Below, piece after piece: positions 1 through 5,852 of a stretch of 48,799 nucleotides of DNA. This DNA comes from a virus: positions 1 through 48,799 of the IMG/VR virus record IMGVR_UViG_3300048793_000037, one strand, 5' to 3'. The position numbers and the translations under genes were made by a program. The stretch's first letter is position 1. Each line of letters starts with the position of its first letter. Under the pieces are notes generated by a model that was given only the letters and a program-made list of their open reading frames with translations, did no database searches and was not told the origin of the DNA.

Positions 1-87
1 TATCGGGGCGAGTGGATCCACGTTGCTGACCTGGCACCGGCGTACGTCGGTGCGATCGTGCTCCACGAAGACCAGTTCGCAAAGTAA
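1..87 (+). CDS. 3' end of the C39-like cysteine peptidase gene (continues from the other end of the circle)
   Basis: The first 87 bases encode 28 residues (starting YRGEWIHVADL) and a TAA stop. They are identical to the C-terminus of the peptidase encoded at 47707-48252. The reading frame is open from base 1, so this is a contig-edge fragment and not a separate gene. The complete copy lies at the right end of the window. Confidence 0.9.
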   Translation, partial: YRGEWIHVADLAPAYVGAIVLHEDQFAK

Positions 88-507
88 GGAGGACGCATGT
101 CACGAACCAGCGATCTCACAACGGCCATCGCCCAGGACATCAAGTACGCCCTGGGCCTCGTCAGCTTGGGCAAAGACCCGACGTTCTGGCTCGAGCGGGC
201 TGCGGGCTACGCCAGCGAGCTCGTCGGTGCCGACGTACCAGCGGCCGCACCCGCCGCGCCGACCCTGCTCCCACCTGCAGGCGGCGATCCGCTTCTTATT
301 CCGACCGAACCAGACGGCCAGATGGGCACGATCCTGGGCGGCAAGAAGGTCAGCAAGGCGGCCATCCTCGATGCCACCTCGATCGCGGCCGTGAACGCGG
401 GCAATCCGCCGCTGGCTGAGGCTGCACCGTACGCCGGTCAGGCGCTCAAGGAGACGCTCAACCAGGTCATCAGCTCGACCAGCGCCGCTGACGGCCGAGA
501 CATCGTA
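1..507. repeat. 507-base direct repeat, copy B of a tandem pair across the circle junction
   Basis: Positions 1-507 are repeated at 48166-48672, immediately before the circle junction, and the first 127 bases recur at 48673-48799. The unit starts inside the 3' part of the C39-like peptidase gene and ends inside the downstream 169-aa gene. It is 169 codons long, so the duplication stays in frame. It could be a real tandem duplication, joined direct terminal repeats of a linear genome, or an assembly effect. Confidence 0.95.
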
Positions 508-606
508 TTCAGTGTCTTCCACGACGGGGTCTGCGTCGCGGTTGTCCACGGCGACACGAGCACGGACACGGGTGCCCTGGCGCAGCAGTACGGACTGCCC
601 CAGTGA
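97..606 (+). CDS. Hypothetical 169-aa protein downstream of the lysin candidate
   Basis: I do not recognise the family. The ATG follows GGAGG at 88-92, close upstream. The N-terminal half is a mixed helical region, followed by an Ala/Pro-rich linker (about residues 45-65). After that comes a compact region containing LGGKKVSKAAILDATSIAAV and a C-terminal segment beginning FSVFHDGVCVAVVHG. No signal peptide or transmembrane segment is evident. It lies between the C39-like peptidase and two holin-like membrane genes, so a lysis or late-structural role is possible but unproven. A truncated, fused copy is present at 48262-48759. Confidence 0.75.
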   Translation: MSRTSDLTTAIAQDIKYALGLVSLGKDPTFWLERAAGYASELVGADVPAAAPAAPTLLPPAGGDPLLIPTEPDGQMGTILGGKKVSKAAILDATSIAAVNAGNPPLAEAAPYAGQALKETLNQVISSTSAADGRDIVFSVFHDGVCVAVVHGDTSTDTGALAQQYGLPQ

Positions 607-878
607 TCCTCGGACGGCCGGTCAATATGGCGGTCGCACTCATCGGCGGCATCTTCAACGTCTTGATCGCGTTCAACGTGGGCGGGTTCAACCCAACGGC
701 CGTCCAGATCGGCGTGGTCAACATCCTGATCCTGGCTGTGGTCGGCTTCGTCGCCTGGTCGCCGCCAACCCTCAATCCGGGCGACAAGATCAACGTCGTT
801 TCCCCAAGTCCAGCCCCGAATCAGGTCCAGGTCGTCGCGGTCAATCCGCCGGTTCCAACCCGCACGAAGGTGGCCTAA
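603..878 (+). CDS. Small two-TM membrane protein, holin candidate
   Basis: The 91-aa product starts at GTG 603, overlapping the preceding TGA by GTGA; ATG 627 is an alternative start giving 83 aa. Two hydrophobic segments are visible, around residues 9-26 (MAVALIGGIFNVLIAFNV) and 37-53 (IGVVNILILAVVGFVAW). A Pro/Val-rich hydrophilic tail follows, ending in TRTKVA. Size, two-helix topology and position one gene after the lysin candidate fit a class II-type holin. No diagnostic motif exists for holins, so the call rests on topology and context. Confidence 0.6.
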   Translation: MILGRPVNMAVALIGGIFNVLIAFNVGGFNPTAVQIGVVNILILAVVGFVAWSPPTLNPGDKINVVSPSPAPNQVQVVAVNPPVPTRTKVA

Positions 879-1246
879 TGAGCTTTGACCTGACCCACTT
901 GACCCTCTTGCAGCTCCTCGGGGTCCTGCTCGTCACTGCGGCGATCGATACCCTGAGCGGCATCTTCGGGGCGCTCGACGCCAAGCCGTCCACGTTCAGT
1001 TGGGGAGTCGTGGCGAACTTCCTCCAGACCCATGTGCTGGCTCGGGTGTTCCCGATCCTCGGACTCGGCTTCCTTGCCCAGACACTCGGGGTCGACCAAT
1101 CTGGAGCGGCGATCTGGGGCGCCGCATTGCTCGGCCTTGCTGCCTATATCGCAGAGACGGTCAGCTCGGTCAGCTCCAATGTCGGGGTTCCGAGTGTGCC
1201 TGTCGTCGCCAAACCTACGACTGCAACCACGCCTCCGGGCGCCTAA
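878..1246 (+). CDS. 122-aa three-TM membrane protein, second holin-like protein
   Basis: ATG 878 overlaps the previous TAA stop by one base. Three hydrophobic stretches are visible: LLQLLGVLLVTAAIDTLSGI, a central segment around VFPILGLGFLAQTL, and AAIWGAALLGLAAYIAETV. They are followed by a Val/Ser/Thr/Pro-rich tail. The topology resembles phage holins of roughly 100-140 aa. Tandem small membrane proteins after an endolysin are common in phage lysis cassettes, where one may be a holin and the other an antiholin or spanin-like helper. Which is which cannot be read from sequence. Confidence 0.6.
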   Translation: MSFDLTHLTLLQLLGVLLVTAAIDTLSGIFGALDAKPSTFSWGVVANFLQTHVLARVFPILGLGFLAQTLGVDQSGAAIWGAALLGLAAYIAETVSSVSSNVGVPSVPVVAKPTTATTPPGA

Positions 1247-1258
1247 ATCGGGGTCGCC

Positions 1259-1903
1259 ATGCCAATCAACGACCAGCAACTCGACGCCGCGATCCTCGGG
1301 GTCCTTGCTTCAAGCGAGGACGATGGCGATCGGCTTCTGCGCCTAGCGGTCCAAACACACCTCGAAGTCAGCGCAATGTGGGACGGCCTGGATGCCTTCG
1401 CGCTCGAGGTTGTGCCCACGCTCCGGGCCATCTACCGACGCATCGTTCCGCCACCGACGGGCGTCTGGTCAATCAACTCGCGTGGCACGCATTTCAGTGG
1501 GAGATCACCAATGGGCAGCTCGATCCAGGAAGGCTTCGGCATCGACGGCACGTTCCAGCCGACCGATGCACTCGGCGAGAACGACACCCAGGCGAAGGTC
1601 GCGTTCACGTCCGACAATCCGGCAGCGATTACCGTCGTTGACAACGGCGATGCGGCTGCACCCTTCGGCTTCAAGGCCGATGTCACCGCCGGCGCGACTG
1701 CCGGTCTGACGGGCAACGTCGTGGCCACCGTGACCGATCCGGACGGCGCCTCGGTGCCGGTTTCGTACGCGATCATCGTGCTCGCGGGCGATGCAACCGG
1801 CGGCACGTTCACCGCCGGCGCACAGCGCGCGACCGTCGCGGCTCCGGCAGCCGGGGCATCGCCGGCCAGCCCGGCATCGCCGGCCTCACCGGCCACCAGC
1901 TAG
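1259..1903 (+). CDS. 214-aa protein with Ig-like (Big-type) domain and low-complexity tail
   Basis: Residues about 1-65 form a helical N-terminal region (MPINDQQLDAAILGVLAS and onward). Residues about 95-175 look like a bacterial Ig-like beta domain, with alternating strands such as KVAFTSDNPAAITVVDNG and NVVATVTDPDG. The C-terminus is an Ala/Ser/Pro repeat (ASPASPASPAT). No clear Shine-Dalgarno precedes ATG 1259; the leader contains AAATCGGGGT at 1245-1254. Ig-like domains in phages usually decorate virions or bind cell-surface glycans. The position in the lysis/late region is compatible with a virion-associated protein, but function is unknown. Confidence 0.65.
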   Translation: MPINDQQLDAAILGVLASSEDDGDRLLRLAVQTHLEVSAMWDGLDAFALEVVPTLRAIYRRIVPPPTGVWSINSRGTHFSGRSPMGSSIQEGFGIDGTFQPTDALGENDTQAKVAFTSDNPAAITVVDNGDAAAPFGFKADVTAGATAGLTGNVVATVTDPDGASVPVSYAIIVLAGDATGGTFTAGAQRATVAAPAAGASPASPASPASPATS

Positions 1904-1939
1904 GCCCCAAATCGGGGTTGATGTAGAGGAGAGAACGAA

Positions 1940-2095
1940 ATGGCAGACCAGCCGTCAAATCCGGGCGACCGGGGTAACAACCCGGCTCCGACGGGCAATC
2001 CCGGCGACAAGGGCAATCAGGGCGACAAGGGCAACACCGGCGACAAGGGCACTCGGGGTCCGGCTGGCCCGGCTGCACCCGCCCCCAAGCAGTAA
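1940..2095 (+). CDS. 51-aa collagen-like mini-protein
   Basis: ATG 1940 follows the purine-rich AGAGGAGAG leader. The product is 51 aa: after MADQPSNPGDRGNN it is almost entirely Gly-X-Y-like, with repeats such as GNPGDKGNQGDKGNTGDKG, and ends PAGPAAPAPKQ. The Gly-Asp-Lys triplets favour collagen-like triple-helix association. It may trimerise or bind the larger collagen-like fibres encoded at 13458-15889. It is too short for most gene finders, but the ribosome site, the repeat and the stop at 2093-2095 support it. Confidence 0.6.
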   Translation: MADQPSNPGDRGNNPAPTGNPGDKGNQGDKGNTGDKGTRGPAGPAAPAPKQ

Positions 2096-2159
2096 CCAAT
2101 CGGGGCGATCTCGATGACGACTCGGGGTCGCCCCGGACCCATCCCAGAAGGAGCGGCAC

Positions 2160-2366
2160 ATGACTGAAGACCTCCGGCCACTCGACAACGCGCTCGATCG
2201 GCTGGGCTCGGACCTCGCCACAGGGGCAAAGGACGTCGACGCGAAGCTCGATCCCCAGCCTAACGTCGAGGATCTGACCGCCAAGGCGACCGCTGCCGAT
2301 GCCGCAGTCAACGCGATCGACGACAGTGCGAAGGCAACGCCGCAGCGCAGCCGCGGGCACGTCTAG
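2160..2366 (+). CDS. 68-aa acidic helical protein, unknown
   Basis: ATG 2160 has AAGGAG upstream. The product (MTEDLRPLDNALDRLGSDLA and onward) is predicted mostly helical and rich in Asp/Ala, with a possible short coiled coil through residues 10-55 and a basic end (TPQRSRGHV). No family is recognised. It sits between the collagen-like mini-gene and a Cys/His-rich small gene in the same direction. Confidence 0.55.
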   Translation: MTEDLRPLDNALDRLGSDLATGAKDVDAKLDPQPNVEDLTAKATAADAAVNAIDDSAKATPQRSRGHV

Positions 2367-2370
2367 CCTC

Positions 2371-2613
2371 GTGAGCACCTGGGGGTTGTTCGTGGTCGAC
2401 CCGGGCGTCGCGCCGCCTCGGTGCCCTCCGGCTGGACACCGGGAGACGCACGTGGCGCCCTGCGACGAGACAGGACTCCTGCTGCCGACGCACCTCCTGT
2501 ATGCGGGCTGCCCATGCCGGCCGGCGGTGGTTCGGGATGGCCCGCTGGACGACCCGATCTTCAGCCACATGGAGCCGACGCATCCGGGCGCCGACCAGGT
2601 GCTCGCGTCGTGA
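2371..2613 (+). CDS. 80-aa Cys/His-rich small protein
   Basis: GTG 2371 is the likely start, four bases after the preceding stop; an ATG at 2299 would overlap the upstream gene heavily. The product contains CPPAGHRETH, matching the Cys-x4-His-x3-His knuckle found elsewhere in this genome. A CPCRP motif and further His residues follow (HMEPTHPG). Zinc binding is inferred from the residue pattern only. Start and coding status are less certain than for longer genes. Confidence 0.5.
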   Translation: MSTWGLFVVDPGVAPPRCPPAGHRETHVAPCDETGLLLPTHLLYAGCPCRPAVVRDGPLDDPIFSHMEPTHPGADQVLAS

Positions 2614-2638
2614 GCAAGCGGCCGGTGCTCGGCTAGAT

Positions 2639-2992
2639 GTGGCCCTCCTCACGCCGTGCCTCGGCACTCTCAGCGAGCCTTGCGGCCGGCCATCGCCGCG
2701 TGGTGGCTGCCCGCGCCATCGACGTGAGCGCGAGCGCGCCCGCCACAACTCGGCCTATGACTCGGCCCAATATCGGCTCTTTCGGGGTCGATTACTCGCC
2801 GAGCACCGGGCCCGATTCGGGGCTTGGTGCCCAGGCGATGGGCCCGAGCATCCCGGCCATGCCAGCGACGACCTCACCCTTGACCATCCGGACGCGCTCG
2901 TGATGGGCGGCGCGCTGCTCGATCCGGCAAATGCTCGGGTGCTGTGCGGCGCTCGTAACTACGCGCTTGGCGGGCGGATCGGGACGCGCTGA
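2639..2992 (+). CDS. HNH-type endonuclease, small
   Basis: GTG 2639 gives about 117 aa; an upstream start is possible. The N-terminus has a zinc-binding pattern typical of phage HNH proteins (TPCLGTLSEPCGRPSPRGG, then CPRHR), followed by a basic helix. The core has LTLDHPDALVMGG, supplying the first catalytic His, then DPANARVLCGARN, the asparagine/zinc half of the beta-beta-alpha metal fold. HNH proteins of this size often nick DNA and commonly assist packaging or act as homing endonucleases. It overlaps the next gene by TGATG. The terminal Cys pair is reduced to one Cys, so activity is uncertain. Confidence 0.65.
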   Translation: MALLTPCLGTLSEPCGRPSPRGGCPRHRRERERARHNSAYDSAQYRLFRGRLLAEHRARFGAWCPGDGPEHPGHASDDLTLDHPDALVMGGALLDPANARVLCGARNYALGGRIGTR

Positions 2993-3252
2993 TGCCTGAC
3001 GTTCACTACCCCCATGGCTTTACCTGCTCCGAGTGTGGCCTGACCCATCCAGCGGGCCATTTCGAGGCGACCGATAGCTTCGCGCACGATCAGCGATGGC
3101 GCGCGGCCTACGATAGGTGGGCTTCTCGACCGGAGTCTCGACGGCCTCTGTCTCTGCCGCCCGACTCCACATTTGAGACAGACCTCCGGGCCGCACTGGA
3201 GGAAGCTCGGTGGCAGGCGTGGTGCGAGTACGCCGGTTGGCCGTGGTGCTAA
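2992..3252 (+). CDS. 86-aa CxxC-containing hypothetical protein
   Basis: ATG 2992 overlaps the HNH stop. The N-terminus has CSECGLTHPAGHFEA, a CxxC pair followed by two His residues, suggesting a metal site. The rest is Trp/Arg-rich and helical, ending in a CEYAGWPWC segment. It is the last rightward gene before the convergent leftward operon, and its stop overlaps the FtsK-like gene's stop by four bases. Family unknown. Confidence 0.55.
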   Translation: MPDVHYPHGFTCSECGLTHPAGHFEATDSFAHDQRWRAAYDRWASRPESRRPLSLPPDSTFETDLRAALEEARWQAWCEYAGWPWC

Positions 3253-4472
3253 TGGACGAACATCCCCACCACCGCCAGGAAGGCCCGCGCTCCGAGCCCC
3301 AGCTCAACGGGTGCCGTAGCCTTGCCGGCGAGGTTTGCAATGCGGTACGGGATCACCTCGGGCGCCGGACCCTGCGCCCGCCAGTGGTCGGCCAGGGCAT
3401 TGATCTCGCGGTCACTGACATAGACGCCTTGCAGCCGGATCGGATGCGGCGCCGTGGCGGGCTGATAGAGCATGTCGCCCCGACCGACGAGATCCTCCGC
3501 GCCGGCACTGTCGAGGATCGTCCGGGAGTCGACGTTGCTGGTCATGGCGAAGGCAATCCTCGCGGGAAAGTTGGCTTTGATCGTGCCGGTCACGACGTTG
3601 ACCGACGGGCGCTGAGTGGCGAGGATCAGGTGGATCCCGGTCGCCCGCGCCTTCTGGGCGAGCCTGGTCAAGGGCAGCTCGAGACCCTTGCCGCGCATGA
3701 CCAGATCGGCCAGCTCATCGACCACCACGACGATATAGGGCAGCCGCTCATGGCCGGCGTTGTAGGCCTCGAGGTTGCGCACCTCGGCGCCGGCGAGGAG
3801 GGCGTAGCGGCGCTCCATCTCGGCGACCAGCCAGCCAAGCGCGGCCTTGGCGTCGGCGGGTTCGGTGATGACCGGGCCGAGCAGCTGCGGGATGTCGTGG
3901 TAGGCCGCGAGCTCAACACGCTTCATGTCGACGAGCAGCAGGCGCAGCTCGGCCGGGCTTGTGCGCAGGAGCAGGCTGGACAGGATCGCGTTGACCATGA
4001 CCGACTTGCCGGAACCGGTCGCGCCCGCGATCAGCAGGTGAGGCATGCCCGCGAGATCGCCCGAGCGGATGATGCCCGCGACATCGGCCCCCAGCGGGAT
4101 CGTCAGGGTCGAGGCAGCAGGGCCGATGGCGGCTTGGCGCAGGGTAACGACGGCCGGGCGCGCGTTCGGGACCTCGATGCCGACCGCATGCCGTCCAGCA
4201 ATCGGAACCTCCACCCGGACGGAAGCCGCAGCGAGGGCCACGGCGAGATCCGGCGCGACCAGGCGGATCCTCGAGACCCGCGTACCTGGGGCCGGTTCGA
4301 TCTCGTAGCGGGTGACCACGGGCCCGACCTCGGCGCGCCTGACCGTCACCGGCAGGCCCAGCGCCTCGAGCGTGTCCGTGATCGTCACGAAGGCCGCGGC
4401 GATCCCATCGACGCCGCTAGCAGGCACGGCAGCGTCCAGCAGATCGAGCGGGGGCAGCGTCCAGGCGTTCAT
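3249..4472 (-). CDS. FtsK/SpoIIIE-type DNA translocase motor protein
   Basis: The 407-aa product has an N-terminal region resembling the FtsK alpha domain (residues about 35-110, RYEIEPAPGT and onward). A RecA-like beta domain follows, with Walker A GATGSGKS at 150-157 and Walker B IVVVVDELADL around 247-257. An ATQRPSVNVVTG stretch is typical of the family. It lacks the four-helix N-terminal membrane anchor and the C-terminal gamma winged helix of chromosomal FtsK; the short C-terminus (ARAFLAVVGMFV) is hydrophobic. FtsK motors pump double-stranded DNA as hexamers. In phages and actinobacterial mobile elements they are linked to DNA transfer, resolution or partitioning. It is the last gene of the leftward operon. 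Confidence 0.92.
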   Translation of the reverse strand: MNAWTLPPLDLLDAAVPASGVDGIAAAFVTITDTLEALGLPVTVRRAEVGPVVTRYEIEPAPGTRVSRIRLVAPDLAVALAAASVRVEVPIAGRHAVGIEVPNARPAVVTLRQAAIGPAASTLTIPLGADVAGIIRSGDLAGMPHLLIAGATGSGKSVMVNAILSSLLLRTSPAELRLLLVDMKRVELAAYHDIPQLLGPVITEPADAKAALGWLVAEMERRYALLAGAEVRNLEAYNAGHERLPYIVVVVDELADLVMRGKGLELPLTRLAQKARATGIHLILATQRPSVNVVTGTIKANFPARIAFAMTSNVDSRTILDSAGAEDLVGRGDMLYQPATAPHPIRLQGVYVSDREINALADHWRAQGPAPEVIPYRIANLAGKATAPVELGLGARAFLAVVGMFVH

Positions 4473-4475
4473 GGT

Positions 4476-4778
4476 TCAGCGCTGCCATTCGGCGCGGCCG
4501 AGCAGGCTGGACCGGAGCAGGTAGATATAGCGGGCGGAGCTCCAGGACTTGCGCCGGGCCTCGACCGTCCAGCGCATCCACGCGCCGACGTACTGGACGT
4601 GGACCTGATAGCCGTCGATCGCGTCGGCGGCCGCCGCGGCGTCCTCGCGGTACAGGAACGTCCGCACGCTCGTGACGGGCTCGGGTCCATCGGGCCCGAC
4701 CTTGTGGCCGATCGGGCGGCGCGTCCAGGTGCGGCCGTCGGCGTCGCGGGTGAAGTTGGGGCGGGTCTCGGTCGTCAT
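4476..4778 (-). CDS. 100-aa hypothetical protein
   Basis: The ATG at 4778 is preceded by GAGGAT, and the stop lies three bases before the FtsK-like start. The sequence (MTTETRPNFTRDADGRTWTR and onward) is basic and aromatic-rich, with a helical middle (REDAAAAADAIDG) and a C-terminal Arg/Ser/Tyr-rich segment. No membrane segment or known motif is evident. Tight linkage to the FtsK-like motor suggests joint function, but nothing more can be said. Confidence 0.65.
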   Translation of the reverse strand: MTTETRPNFTRDADGRTWTRRPIGHKVGPDGPEPVTSVRTFLYREDAAAAADAIDGYQVHVQYVGAWMRWTVEARRKSWSSARYIYLLRSSLLGRAEWQR

Positions 4779-4824
4779 CGTTCGGATCCTCTAGCTTCTC
4801 GATCGGCTCACAATCGGCCGGCCG

Positions 4825-4851
4825 CTGTAGAGGCGCACTCGGCCCCTACAG
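4825..4851. other. Intergenic hairpin between two leftward genes
   Basis: CTGTAGAGG (4825-4833) pairs with CCCCTACAG (4843-4851) except for one mismatch, leaving a 9-nt loop. It lies just after the stop of the 103-aa gene on the minus strand. It could slow transcription or stabilise an mRNA end; there is no T-run for a classical terminator. Confidence 0.5.
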
Positions 4852-4863
4852 TGGCGGGCGGAG
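4845..4863. repeat. Repeated intergenic element, copy 1
   Basis: CCTACAGTGGCGGGCGGAG here matches a 19-base stretch at 5832-5850 at 16 of 19 positions. Both copies lie just after the stop codon of a leftward gene, and this one overlaps the right arm of the hairpin at 4825-4851. Confidence 0.55.
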
Positions 4864-4865
4864 TG

Positions 4866-5177
4866 TCAATCCCAGTACGGCTCGCCGATGCGCGACGGGA
4901 CGCGGCCCTCGGCGCGGTCGACGTACTCGGTCCGGTAATCCAGGCCGGCAGGGATCGAAACGCCTTGCTGGTGCACCTTGTCCAGCCCGAGCGCAGTCCC
5001 GAGCGTCGCTCGGTCGATGTCGTTCAGGCAGCCATATTCGGTGCGCCGGGCCGGCGGCGCGCTAATCCGAATCCAGCCCCAGGACGTCCCGCGGCCGCCG
5101 GTGACGGACCAGGCGCGGCCGGTCCGCCGGCGCAGGGCCGAGCGGATCGCGGCGATGGCGGAATCTCGATCGGTCAT
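4866..5177 (-). CDS. 103-aa conserved hypothetical of actinobacterial mobile-element type
   Basis: The ATG at 5177 lies three bases after the DUF3560-like stop. The product has a Ser/Arg-rich start (IRSALRRRTGRAWSVTGGRG), then TSWGWIRISAPPARR and a C-terminal VHQQGVSIPAGLDYRTEYVD-type block. From memory, this arrangement occurs in uncharacterised proteins of Streptomyces-like elements and cyanobacteria, often beside DUF3560 proteins. No enzymatic motif is visible. Function is unknown; the operon context suggests a DNA-handling or plasmid-like role. Confidence 0.7.
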   Translation of the reverse strand: MTDRDSAIAAIRSALRRRTGRAWSVTGGRGTSWGWIRISAPPARRTEYGCLNDIDRATLGTALGLDKVHQQGVSIPAGLDYRTEYVDRAEGRVPSRIGEPYWD

Positions 5178-5180
5178 GGC

Positions 5181-5765
5181 TTAGGCTCCCTTCAGCGCGG
5201 CGAGCCGCTCGCGCTGCTTGCTGATGCTGCCGGACAGGTTCCCGGTCGCGTAGGCCGGGAACGCGCCGTCGGCCCGCAGCTGGTACGGGCAGTGGCGCGC
5301 GATACTGGCCAGATCGGCCCGCTGGCGGTCGTCCAGCAGCGCAAGGTCGCCGACGTGCTGGGCCGGATCGGCCTTGTGCGCCTTGCGAGCGCTCGCGTTG
5401 TAGGCGGTAATCCGGGCGCGTTCGGCCTCGAGTTCGGCGATCCGCTCGGCCAGGCGCGCGACGGCGTCCGGATCGTCGGAATAGATCGCGTGTCCGGCGG
5501 CCGCCTCGATGTTGTCGGCTCGCGAGCGCATGGCCGCGGCCTTGTCGGCGTGGTCTATCCCGGCGCGCATGCCGGCGTGGATCCGGTCCTGATCGCGCCG
5601 AGCTCGGCGCTCCGAATGGTGGCCGACGAGGATCGGCTGGCCGAACGGGATTCCATCCGCGATCGCATCGACCGCGGCGAAGCTCGCCGAGCTCCGGATC
5701 TCGCGCTTGTCGGCCCATCCGCGCAAGCGCTCGGCTCGAGCGGCTCGACGATCTCGATAGGTCAT
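5181..5765 (-). CDS. DUF3560-like protein
   Basis: The 194-aa product begins MTYRDRRAARAERLRGWADK, continues with the hallmark IPFGQPILVGHHSERRARRD, then HADKAAAMRSRADNIEAAAG. A long charged helix follows (DPDAVARLAERIAELEAERA and KAYNAS-like ITAYNASARK). These blocks match the DUF3560 family as I remember it; those proteins are found in plasmids and phages and are of unknown function. The ATG is preceded by AGGAGGATC. The His-His pair and basic character hint at nucleic-acid binding, which is inference. Confidence 0.85.
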   Translation of the reverse strand: MTYRDRRAARAERLRGWADKREIRSSASFAAVDAIADGIPFGQPILVGHHSERRARRDQDRIHAGMRAGIDHADKAAAMRSRADNIEAAAGHAIYSDDPDAVARLAERIAELEAERARITAYNASARKAHKADPAQHVGDLALLDDRQRADLASIARHCPYQLRADGAFPAYATGNLSGSISKQRERLAALKGA

Positions 5766-5831
5766 CTCGATGATCCTCCTGATACGGTGGTCGGTCGGTC
5801 GACCGGCCGCGGAGGACGCCGACTGCCGGCG

Positions 5832-5850
5832 CCTACCGTGGCGGGTGGAA
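5832..5850. repeat. Repeated intergenic element, copy 2
   Basis: This 19-base stretch (CCTACCGTGGCGGGTGGAA) is the partner of the element at 4845-4863. It lies directly after the stop of the 714-aa gene on the minus strand, between it and the DUF3560-like gene. The shared position after stops suggests a functional intergenic element or a spread repeat. Confidence 0.55.
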
Positions 5851-5852
5851 CG

